Notes under the pieces: model-generated
What the model was told of the DNA's origin: nothing
Database searches by the model: none
What the model saw: the letters and a program-made list of their open reading frames with translations, nothing else
Made by a program: the position numbers and the translations under genes
From: [Eubacterium] saphenum
Lineage (GTDB): Bacteria > Bacillota > Clostridia > Oscillospirales > Ruminococcaceae
Assembly (NCBI GenBank): GCA_004554555.1
Contig: SFLN01000085.1
Coordinates: 1 to 8,557, forward strand
Direction of reading: 5' to 3'
Length of the DNA: 8,557 nucleotides
Part shown: positions 1 to 6,284 of the stretch, one piece after another
Position numbering within the stretch: the first letter of the stretch is position 1
Layout: each line of letters begins with the position of its first letter

Positions 1-29
1 AAAAGACTTTTTTCGCTTCGCGTGCCCGA

Positions 30-1358
30 TTACAGCTTTGCGAAAAGCTCCTTTGCCCTCTTCATCAACGCCGACTTCTCATTCTCCAGCGCTCCGTCTA
101 CAACCTCTGAAAGAAGCTGTCCGAGAATTTCTCCCATTTTCGGCGACGGCTCCATAATCTCCTTCAAATCTCCCCCGTTCACCGCAAGCGACCTCAAATC
201 CAAACACGGCTTCTCTTCGGCAATCTCCTCCGCAATCCTCATCGCTTCCCGCGCCGTTTCAACCCTCGCTCTTGTAAACTCCTGCTTCGCCGAGTCATCG
301 GCAATATGCGCTTCCATTACATCACAAAACAGCTCCCCGCCCAGCTTCGACAAGCGCCGTTTTATCGCCCGCCTTGACAGCTCAATCGGCATATCGTGAT
401 ACTTTATAATCTCGCACACCCGCACCCTCAGCGCATTATCGCACTTCAGCTCCCGCAAAATTTTGTCGGCAATCTCCACGCTTTTCGCCGCGTGCCCGTA
501 ATAATGCCCCTCGCCGTTTTCATCGGTTGTCCGACAACTCGGCTTTCCGATATCGTGAAAAAACATCGCAAGCCGCATTTCCGCTCTCGGCGGCGCAGCT
601 TCAACAGCTCTCGCGGTGTGCTCGAAAAGCGTGCTGTTGTGGTATTTTGAATGCTGGTCATAATCAAACATCTCGCGGATTTCCGGAATAATCTCGGCGA
701 AAACCTCGCGGTACTCCAAAAGCACGCTCTTCACGTTTTCACCGCAAAGCAGCTGTTTCAGCTCGGAAAAAGTCCGCTCCTTCGATACTTTCGCCAGCGT
801 TTCCTTTTTTCGCAGCAGCGCGGATTTTGTGTTCTCCTCGATATCAAACCCCAGCACCGCCGAAAACCGCAGCGCCCTCAGCACTCGCAGTGCGTCCTCG
901 GAAAAACGCCTTTCCGGTTCTCCGACGCAGCGGATAACTCTTGCATTTATGTCCGCTTCACCGCCGTAAATGTCGATTATACCGTGGCTCGGGCTGTACG
1001 CGATTGCGTTCATCGTGAAATCACGCCGCGCCAAATCGTCCTCCAAATTCCTCGAAAACGCAACCTCCGACGGGTGCCGACCGTCCGGATAATCCCCGTC
1101 AACGCGGAATGTCGTGATTTCCACGCTCATTCCTTTAAAGAGAACCGTCACCGTGCCGTGCTTTATCCCCGTTTCCACTACCCGACAATCCGCGAAAACA
1201 AGCTCGGTTTCCATCGGCTCGGCAGAGGTTGTTATATCGTAATCGTGCGCGGTCTTTCCCATAATTCCGTCTCTCACGCACCCGCCGACTATATAAGCCT
1301 CAAAGCCTGCTTTCTCCAGCTTTTCAAGAACTTCTCCAATCTGCTCGGGAATTTCCAT
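30..1358 (-). CDS. cca: CCA tRNA nucleotidyltransferase (CCA-adding enzyme with HD domain)
   Basis: Adds or repairs the 3'-terminal CCA of tRNAs from CTP and ATP in the cytoplasm. Class II polymerase-beta-type nucleotidyltransferase features are visible. From the start used here these are GGCVRD (residues 25-30), the metal-binding DYD (39-41), RRDFTMNA (111-118) and the RRFSEDALRVLRALRF block (150-165) that pairs with the incoming nucleotide. A C-terminal HD phosphohydrolase-type domain follows, with FEHT near 245-248 and FFHDIGKP near 266-273, as in many Firmicute enzymes. Length of 442 aa is normal for the HD-containing form. An upstream in-frame ATG at 1376 would add six residues, but it lies at or before the predicted transcription start. 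The ATG at 1358 has a GGGGG stretch 7 nt upstream and is preferred. The gene is divergent from the ATPase-helicase operon. The family call is strong. Whether it adds full CCA or only CC or A cannot be read safely from sequence. Confidence 0.95.
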   Translation of the reverse strand: MEIPEQIGEVLEKLEKAGFEAYIVGGCVRDGIMGKTAHDYDITTSAEPMETELVFADCRVVETGIKHGTVTVLFKGMSVEITTFRVDGDYPDGRHPSEVAFSRNLEDDLARRDFTMNAIAYSPSHGIIDIYGGEADINARVIRCVGEPERRFSEDALRVLRALRFSAVLGFDIEENTKSALLRKKETLAKVSKERTFSELKQLLCGENVKSVLLEYREVFAEIIPEIREMFDYDQHSKYHNSTLFEHTARAVEAAPPRAEMRLAMFFHDIGKPSCRTTDENGEGHYYGHAAKSVEIADKILRELKCDNALRVRVCEIIKYHDMPIELSRRAIKRRLSKLGGELFCDVMEAHIADDSAKQEFTRARVETAREAMRIAEEIAEEKPCLDLRSLAVNGGDLKEIMEPSPKMGEILGQLLSEVVDGALENEKSALMKRAKELFAKL

Positions 1359-1379
1359 TTTATCGCCCCCATTCATTTT

Positions 1380-1408
1380 AGTATATCACGATTTTTGTGT
1401 AAAATCAA
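1380..1408 (-). promoter_or_regulatory. Sigma-A promoter of cca
   Basis: Read on the minus strand: -35 TTGATT (1408-1403), 17-bp spacer, and -10 TATACT (1385-1380) preceded by TGA, giving an extended -10. Transcription should start near 1373, leaving a leader of about 15 nt before the ATG at 1358. Matches to consensus are 4/6 and 5/6 with ideal spacing. It is back-to-back with the operon promoter on the other strand, with one base between the two -35 boxes. Confidence 0.7.
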
Positions 1409-1409
1409 G

Positions 1410-1438
1410 TTGCATTTTCCAAAATAGTGTGATATAAT
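1410..1438 (+). promoter_or_regulatory. Sigma-A promoter of the ATPase-helicase operon
   Basis: The -35 TTGCAT (1410-1415), a 17-bp spacer and a perfect -10 TATAAT (1433-1438) are preceded by TGA, giving an extended -10. The expected start is near 1445, with a leader of about 40 nt to the GTG at 1486. The weak -35 (3/6) is offset by the perfect extended -10. No clear operator is seen apart from the symmetry with the cca promoter. Confidence 0.7.
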
Positions 1439-1464
1439 GAAAAGATAAGATTTAGTTGGATTTT

Positions 1465-1476
1465 AAAGGAAAGAGG
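1465..1476 (+). promoter_or_regulatory. Ribosome binding site that fixes the start of the ATPase gene
   Basis: The purine run AAAGGAAAGAGG ends 9 nt before GTG 1486 and is the only Shine-Dalgarno-like stretch in the leader. The earlier in-frame TTG at 1456 has no such sequence upstream and would have only about a 10-nt leader. A TTG at 1477 is 6 nt after AAAGGA and is a possible but less likely alternative start. Confidence 0.6.
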
Positions 1477-1485
1477 TTGTTTTTC

Positions 1486-2796
1486 GTGCAGATACCAAAA
1501 AGAATTGCTTCGGGCTTGATAAATGCGCTTAAAGGCGGCGTTGTGCCGCGCACGGGACTTGGCTATATCGCAGTCGGGCGCTCCGATGAAATCGACGCGC
1601 TGCTCAAAGATGTCGCGATTGCCGAGGACGGCGGCGCGTTTTTCCGCTTTATTGTCGGGCGCTACGGCAGCGGCAAGAGCTTTCTCCTTCAAACAATGCG
1701 CGCTCACGTTACCGACCGCGGCTTTGCGGCAGCCGACGCCGATTTGTCCCCCGAGCGCCGTCTTTGCGGTACGAAAGGTCAGGGGCTTGCCACCTACCGT
1801 GAGCTGATGAAAAACCTCTCCGTTAAGGCAAAGCCCGACGGAGGCGCGCTGCCGCTCATTCTGGAAAAATGGATTGACGGTGTACGAAACGAAATTCTCG
1901 CCGAGGGTAAAATCACCCGCGAGAACTCTTTCTTTGATGTTGAAGTCGAGAAACGCATTTTCGCGAAAATCAACGGTCTTGAAGATATGGTTCACGGATT
2001 TGAGTTCGCGGCAATTATCACGGAGTATTATCACGGCTTTCGTGACGGAAACGATGAAAAGCAGCGAAACGCAATCCGCTGGCTGCGCGGCGAGTTTTCC
2101 ACGAAGACCGAAGCGCGCGAATGTCTGAACGTCAGCACAATCATCAACGATGAAAACTGGTACGATTACCTCAAGCTGATGACGTCTTTCCTCGTGAGCG
2201 CGGGGTACAAGGGGCTTGTCGTGATGATTGACGAGCTGGTGAATATAATGAAAATCTCAAATTCCGTCACGCGCCAGTACAACTACGAGAAAATTCTGAT
2301 GATGTACAACGACGTGATGCAGGGCAAGGCGCACAATCTCGGCATAATTCTCGGCGGCACTCCGCAGTGCGTTGAGGACACGCGGCGCGGTGTTTTCAGC
2401 TATGAGGCGCTGCGCTCGCGTCTGGAGCGCGGAAGATTTGCCTCCGATGACGTGAAGGATTTGATGTCGCCGATTATCAGGCTGTCGCCGCTGAATTACG
2501 AGGAGCTGACCGTGCTCACGGAAAAACTCGCGGAAATCCACGGGGTTGTGTTCGACTATGAGCCGAAAATCACGCTCGAGGACAGAATTTTCTTCGTCAA
2601 GGCGGAGTTCGGGAGAGTCGGCGCGGACTCGAATATCACGCCACGCGAGATGATACGCGACTTTATCGAGCTGCTGAATATCGCCTACCAAAACCCCGAC
2701 AAGACAATAGCCGAGCTTATGGGCGAGGACGAATTCAAGTTTGCCGAGGGTGAGGGCGAGGATAAAGCTGACGGTTTCGAGGACTTTGATTTATGA
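1486..2796 (+). CDS. DUF2791 / BrxD-like P-loop ATPase (BREX ATP-binding family)
   Basis: Predicted cytoplasmic ATPase of the DUF2791 family, which includes BrxD of type 2 BREX phage defence; its biochemical role is not established. It begins at a GTG and is 436 aa long, close to what I recall for BrxD. Visible motifs are an N-terminal helical stretch with GGVVPRTGL (residues 17-25) typical of the family, Walker A GRYGSGKS (58-65, Lys64), Walker B LVVMIDE (244-250, Asp249-Glu250), a strand GIILGGTP (286-293) at the sensor-1 position, and an Arg-rich RSRLERGRF (310-318) that could hold an arginine finger. The last roughly 25 residues are strongly acidic and look disordered. No transmembrane segment is seen. 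Its stop overlaps the helicase start (ATGA), so the two are co-transcribed and probably translationally coupled, and the products likely act together. Codon use resembles the neighbouring cca and spoIIP, so recent transfer is not evident. Family call is firm; function in defence is inference. Confidence 0.82.
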   Translation: MQIPKRIASGLINALKGGVVPRTGLGYIAVGRSDEIDALLKDVAIAEDGGAFFRFIVGRYGSGKSFLLQTMRAHVTDRGFAAADADLSPERRLCGTKGQGLATYRELMKNLSVKAKPDGGALPLILEKWIDGVRNEILAEGKITRENSFFDVEVEKRIFAKINGLEDMVHGFEFAAIITEYYHGFRDGNDEKQRNAIRWLRGEFSTKTEARECLNVSTIINDENWYDYLKLMTSFLVSAGYKGLVVMIDELVNIMKISNSVTRQYNYEKILMMYNDVMQGKAHNLGIILGGTPQCVEDTRRGVFSYEALRSRLERGRFASDDVKDLMSPIIRLSPLNYEELTVLTEKLAEIHGVVFDYEPKITLEDRIFFVKAEFGRVGADSNITPREMIRDFIELLNIAYQNPDKTIAELMGEDEFKFAEGEGEDKADGFEDFDL

Positions 2797-4973
2797 GCGA
2801 AAACGCGATTTTTTACCGATTTGCGCCGTTTATTCAGGACTTCATCTACCGCAACAAGTGGGAAGAGCTGCGCCCGATACAGGTTGAAGCGGCGCGGGTT
2901 ATCTTTGACACGGACGACAACCTCCTTCTCGCTTCCGGCACGGCAAGCGGCAAAACCGAGGCTGCGTTTCTGCCCGTACTCACGCACCTCTGGGAGAACC
3001 CGTCCGGCTCGGTTGGAGTGCTGTACGTTTCGCCGCTAAAGGCGCTGATAAACGACCAGTTCGAGCGGCTCCAAGAGCTGCTCGATGAACAAGATATCCC
3101 CGTCACCAAGTGGCACGGCGACGCTTCTCCCACGGCGAAAAAGCGCCTTGTCAAGAACCCGCGCGGCGTTATGCAGACAACTCCCGAAAGCCTCGAAAGT
3201 CTGCTTATCCGCAACAGCAACGCGGTTTCGAGGCTTTTCTCCGACTTGCGCTTCGTCATCATCGACGAGGTGCACTATTTCATGGACAACGACCGCGGAC
3301 TTCAGTTGCTCTCGGTGCTCGAAAGAATTCAGCGCATAATCGGCTTCACGCCGCGAAGAATTGGTCTTTCGGCAACGCTCGGCGATACCCAAAATGCCGA
3401 GAAGTGGCTCAACATGGGCACAAGCCGCGCCTGTTCAACTCCGAAGTGCCAAGATAAAGGCAGAAAAGTTCGGCTGTCCGTGCGGTTTTTCCCCATAGCT
3501 GAGAAAATTCCGAACGGCAACAGCAAAACGCTTTTGCAGAATTATTACGATTATCTCTACGAGTGTACGCGCGGAAAACGGTGCATTCTGTTCTCCAACA
3601 GCAAGGGCGAGGTTGAGGAAAATATCGCGCACCTCAAAGCGATTTCCGAAAAAAATCACGACGGCGGTTGTTATCTCGTCCACCACGCGAACATTTCTCC
3701 CGCGCTGCGAGAGTTTGCCGAGAAAAGTATGAAAAACGGCGAGCTGCCCGTGTGCACGGGTGCAACGGTTACTCTGGAGTTGGGAATTGACCTGGGAAAG
3801 CTGGAAAGGATTGTCCAGACGGGCTGTCCGCTCACGGTTTCGGGGCTTGTACAGCGGCTCGGGCGAACAGGTCGGCGCGGCGGTGAGACGGAAATGCGCT
3901 TTGCTTTTCGGTACGATATGAGTCTGCCCAAAACCGATTTTTACAAGGAAATAAACTGGGATTTCGTGATGTGCGCGGCGCAGATTTTGCTCTACACCCG
4001 CGAAAAATTTGTTGAACCGATGTATCTGCCAAAGCTCCCGTTTTCGCTGCTTTATCACCAAACGATGTCGATTATGGCGGCAAACGGCTCTCTTCAGCCG
4101 CGGGAGCTTGCGCGGCAAGTCCTCACGCTGTCGGTGTTCTCAAACGTCACAAAGGAGGATTACCTCGCGCTTTTGCGGCACCTTCTTGAAAACGGTCACC
4201 TTGAACGCGGCGAGGACGGCGCGCTGCTTATAGGCGAAAAGGGCGAGGCCGCCGTCAACAACTACGAGTTTCTGGCGGTGTTTTCGGTACCGGTTGAGTT
4301 TACCGTGAGAAACAACTCTGAGGTTATCGGCACGGTTCAGAACCCGTTCCCGCCGCAAAGTCAGTTTGCACTTGCGGGACAGGCTTGGGAGGTTGTCGAA
4401 CTTGACAAAAAATCGCAGATAATCTACGTCAAGCACGTTGAGGGAATTTCCGCGAATATGTGGACGGACACCGGCAACGAGTACGTTCACACGCGCGTGA
4501 TGAAGAAAATTCTCGAGGTGCTCACAAGCGGCGAGGAGTACGGATTTATGGACGAAACCGCGAAAAAGCGGCTTGCGGACGTGCGTGCGCTTTTCAATAA
4601 CGCAGTTGCCCAAAATCACGACGAGCACATTGTCCTGCCGCTCTCGGACACGATGTACGCGGTTTTCCCGTTTATCGGAACGCGCGGTACAATGGCGCTG
4701 CTGTACGCGTTGAGGGAGCGCGGGTTTGCGGCGGAGGTGTATTTGTCGCGGTGCATTCCCGTTTGCATCGAGGTTCACACGGACAAAGGAAAGCGCGCTC
4801 TTGTGAACGCGCTCGATGAAATAAAGCGAAATAAGGCGGACAAATATGGGTTTTCGATACCCGACAACTGCGAAATCAGCGGGAAATACAACGACTATAT
4901 CCCGCGCGAGCTGCTCAAAAAGCAGTATGTTGAGGACTATCTTGACGCGGAGGATTTGGTTAATCTGGAGTAG
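2793..4973 (+). CDS. Lhr/BrxHI-like superfamily 2 DEAD/DEAH-box helicase
   Basis: ATP-dependent nucleic-acid helicase of 726 aa. RecA-like domain 1 has a Q-motif glutamine (RPIQ, 27-30), Walker A SGTASGKT (48-55), motif Ia PLKALINDQ (81-89), TTPESL (129-134), DEVH (158-161) and SAT (193-195). RecA-like domain 2 has ILFSNSK (265-271), HHANIS (297-302), TLELGIDL (327-334) and QRLGRTGRRG (354-363). All motifs needed for ATP hydrolysis are intact. LELGID and the downstream layout are Lhr-like: a probable winged-helix region (about 425-490), then a beta-rich segment (about 495-550) with an FALAGQAWEVV stretch resembling the Lhr core. The last 170 residues are unassigned. The ATG overlaps the ATPase stop by 4 bp, with GAGG 10 nt upstream. 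The same family pair, in the same order, is brxD-brxHI in type 2 BREX. An alternative is a general DNA-repair Lhr helicase. The 3' end overlaps spoIIP by 14 bp. Confidence 0.88.
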   Translation: MSENAIFYRFAPFIQDFIYRNKWEELRPIQVEAARVIFDTDDNLLLASGTASGKTEAAFLPVLTHLWENPSGSVGVLYVSPLKALINDQFERLQELLDEQDIPVTKWHGDASPTAKKRLVKNPRGVMQTTPESLESLLIRNSNAVSRLFSDLRFVIIDEVHYFMDNDRGLQLLSVLERIQRIIGFTPRRIGLSATLGDTQNAEKWLNMGTSRACSTPKCQDKGRKVRLSVRFFPIAEKIPNGNSKTLLQNYYDYLYECTRGKRCILFSNSKGEVEENIAHLKAISEKNHDGGCYLVHHANISPALREFAEKSMKNGELPVCTGATVTLELGIDLGKLERIVQTGCPLTVSGLVQRLGRTGRRGGETEMRFAFRYDMSLPKTDFYKEINWDFVMCAAQILLYTREKFVEPMYLPKLPFSLLYHQTMSIMAANGSLQPRELARQVLTLSVFSNVTKEDYLALLRHLLENGHLERGEDGALLIGEKGEAAVNNYEFLAVFSVPVEFTVRNNSEVIGTVQNPFPPQSQFALAGQAWEVVELDKKSQIIYVKHVEGISANMWTDTGNEYVHTRVMKKILEVLTSGEEYGFMDETAKKRLADVRALFNNAVAQNHDEHIVLPLSDTMYAVFPFIGTRGTMALLYALRERGFAAEVYLSRCIPVCIEVHTDKGKRALVNALDEIKRNKADKYGFSIPDNCEISGKYNDYIPRELLKKQYVEDYLDAEDLVNLE

Positions 4974-6123
4974 CCTTTTGGAACGCCTTTGCGATGACGT
5001 TTCCCAAAAGTTCACCGGTATAAACGGCTTCGTCAAGCGAATTTCCGTGACTTCCAACCTCAATCAGCAGCGCGCCCTTTGACAGATTTTGGTTGTAATT
5101 CCGATAATCGAAAAGAACCGGTCGCGCGAGATTCGGGTACATTTCCTCGGCGGTGTTCTGCAAAAGGCAGGCGAGCTTGAAATTCTCGATATAATCGGGC
5201 ATATCAAAATCCTCGTTCTCGCAGCACGAAATTATCATAAACTGCGCGGCGGTTTTCCCGTTCACCTCACAAACAGGTGCACCGAGAGAACCGTCGTTTT
5301 GCACAATCCCGTCGCGGTGCAAATCAATCACAATGTCGATATCGGGGTACTTTTCGAGAAGGTCGCTCACGCTTTCCGCCGAGCGATAATACGCGCCTGT
5401 GAACATCGGATAGTCGTGCTGTCGGCACTCGTGGATAACCGTGATGCCGTTCTTTGCAAGCGTCTCGCAGAGCGCGTCCCCGACCGCAATCATATTTTTC
5501 GAGCAATCCGCCGAGCGTATCGGATAATCCTCGTCAAACCAGCTCGCCTCGGGCAAAAAGCTCTCGTTTGAGTGCGTGTGGTAAACCAGCACGCGCGGCG
5601 AGTTTTTCTCAGTGTTCTTGTGAAACTCGGGCAGCTCGTCCGCAGCTTTTTCAAGCGTTTCGTTTGAAATCTCGGTGTTGTTCCAGACCTGCGCGCCGCT
5701 CTTCAGATTTATGTAAAAATCGCCCGTCATTTTCCCGATATTATAGCGATAAATCGCGCCGCTATGCGAATTGTACACCGAATAATCGGTTTCGTCGGCA
5801 ACGCTCGTTCGGTTCAGCGTGATAACCTCGCCGCGCGCTTCGTTGATTACAGCAGAGCTTTCGCTTGACGATTCAACGCTTGACGGCTGTTCAACCGACG
5901 CTTGCGATGAACTCCCGCTGTTATCTTTAATAACGTCGGAGCTTGCGCCCTCGCTGTCGGAGCTTGGAACGTGCGTTTCATCGGGATTTTCGTGGTTTTC
6001 GTAAATTCCAGCCGAGGCAAACGCCGCCTTTCGCATAAAACCGCCAATATCAGTGCCCGTGCAGGTGAGAATTGCAAGCGCGATTGACGCCGCGCCGATT
6101 GACAGATTTTTGAATTTCCCCAT
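4960..6123 (-). CDS. spoIIP: Stage II sporulation protein P (SpoIIP), peptidoglycan amidase/endopeptidase
   Basis: SpoIIP cleaves septal peptidoglycan in the mother cell with SpoIID and SpoIIM to drive engulfment of the forespore. This protein has 387 aa, near the usual length of about 400. It has an N-terminal hydrophobic anchor (about 7-22), a Ser/Glu-rich low-complexity linker (about 52-95) spanning the intermembrane space, then the catalytic domain (about 175-382). Family hallmarks are VYHTHSNES (180-188, His182 and His184), HECRQHDYP (231-239), VIDLHRD (265-271, His269) and ALLIEVGSHGN (351-361, Glu355); the His and Glu residues are the expected zinc-site candidates. The ATG at 6123 has a strong AAAAGGGGTG site 5 nt upstream. 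Many Firmicutes carry spoIIP beside gpr, but here it stands alone between tuf and the convergent helicase. The acidic, Ser-rich linker and lack of SH3 or SPOR repeats fit SpoIIP rather than a CwlD-type amidase. Confidence 0.9.
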   Translation of the reverse strand: MGKFKNLSIGAASIALAILTCTGTDIGGFMRKAAFASAGIYENHENPDETHVPSSDSEGASSDVIKDNSGSSSQASVEQPSSVESSSESSAVINEARGEVITLNRTSVADETDYSVYNSHSGAIYRYNIGKMTGDFYINLKSGAQVWNNTEISNETLEKAADELPEFHKNTEKNSPRVLVYHTHSNESFLPEASWFDEDYPIRSADCSKNMIAVGDALCETLAKNGITVIHECRQHDYPMFTGAYYRSAESVSDLLEKYPDIDIVIDLHRDGIVQNDGSLGAPVCEVNGKTAAQFMIISCCENEDFDMPDYIENFKLACLLQNTAEEMYPNLARPVLFDYRNYNQNLSKGALLIEVGSHGNSLDEAVYTGELLGNVIAKAFQKATPD

Positions 6124-6142
6124 ACTTTCACCCCTTTTGGAA

Positions 6143-6171
6143 ATTGTATGCGGGAAATTCGCGCGTTATAA
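6143..6171 (-). promoter_or_regulatory. Candidate sigma-E promoter of spoIIP
   Basis: On the minus strand, CATACAAT (6150-6143) matches the sigma-E -10 consensus CATACAnT completely. It is preceded at 14 bp by TTATAAC (6171-6165), which carries the conserved ATA of the sigma-E -35. The spacing is right for this sigma factor, and spoIIP is a sigma-E gene in Bacillus subtilis. The start would fall near 6136-6137, giving a leader of about 14 nt that is almost entirely the ribosome binding site, which is unusually short. The same TTATAAC overlaps a TGTTATAAC that could be an extended sigma-A -10, but no good -35 lies upstream of it. Confidence 0.45.
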
Positions 6172-6191
6172 CAGACTGTCCGTGAAAATAC

Positions 6192-6223
6192 ACAAAAAGC
6201 GCCCTCAAAGTCGAGAGCGCTTA
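6192..6223 (-). terminator. Second (distal) intrinsic terminator after tuf
   Basis: On the minus strand, AGCGCTCTC (6221-6213), a 6-nt loop and GAGGGCGCT (6206-6198) form a 9-bp stem with one G-U pair, followed by TTTTT. The direction matches tuf. On the plus strand the hairpin is not followed by a T run. It lies just upstream of the spoIIP promoter and would insulate spoIIP from tuf transcription. Confidence 0.75.
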
Positions 6224-6232
6224 ATTTCATCA

Positions 6233-6266
6233 CAAAAAAGCGCTCCCTTTTCAGAGAGCGCTCTTT
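6233..6266 (-). terminator. First (proximal) intrinsic terminator of tuf
   Basis: On the minus strand, AGCGCTCTCT (6262-6253), a GAAA tetraloop and AGGGAGCGCT (6248-6239) form a 10-bp stem with one G-U pair, extended by A-U pairs and followed by a run of six Ts (counting the last stem base). It begins 19 nt after the tuf stop codon. It closely resembles the second terminator 40 bp further on. Confidence 0.85.
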
Positions 6267-6284
6267 GTTATTTACGATTCAAGA

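Noticed and set aside
1..29. Possible cca terminator at the left edge
   Set aside because: Only a 3-bp stem (CGC-GAA-GCG on the minus strand) and A/T runs are visible, with no proper hairpin followed by a T run. The real terminator, if any, is outside the window.
651..1427. Plus-strand open frame of 258 codons opposite cca
   Set aside because: It is a shadow of cca, whose motifs are clear. It has no promoter or ribosome binding site and would run through both divergent promoters.
1456..1485. Upstream TTG as start of the ATPase (446 aa)
   Set aside because: There is no ribosome binding site upstream of it and it lies only about 10 nt from the predicted transcript start. The purine-rich AAAGGAAAGAGG sits between it and the better-placed GTG 1486.
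1405..2034. Minus-strand open frame of 209 codons across the divergent promoter region
   Set aside because: It is antisense to the Walker A half of the ATPase, has no recognisable domain, and ends inside the promoter region.
1486..4973. A mobile island carrying the ATPase-helicase pair
   Set aside because: No integrase, insertion sequence, tRNA attachment site or direct repeat is seen at either end, and base and codon use match the neighbours.
4140..5063. Minus-strand open frame of 307 codons opposite the helicase
   Set aside because: It lies almost wholly within the helicase, whose motifs are intact, and its product is Arg/Val-rich with no recognisable fold. It would also overlap the real spoIIP end.
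4960..6123. Assignment of this gene as a CwlD-type (Amidase_3) amidase
   Set aside because: The VYHTHSNES, VIDLHRD and LLIEVGSHGN motifs with a long N-terminal anchor and linker are the SpoIIP pattern. The Amidase_3 motif order does not fit.
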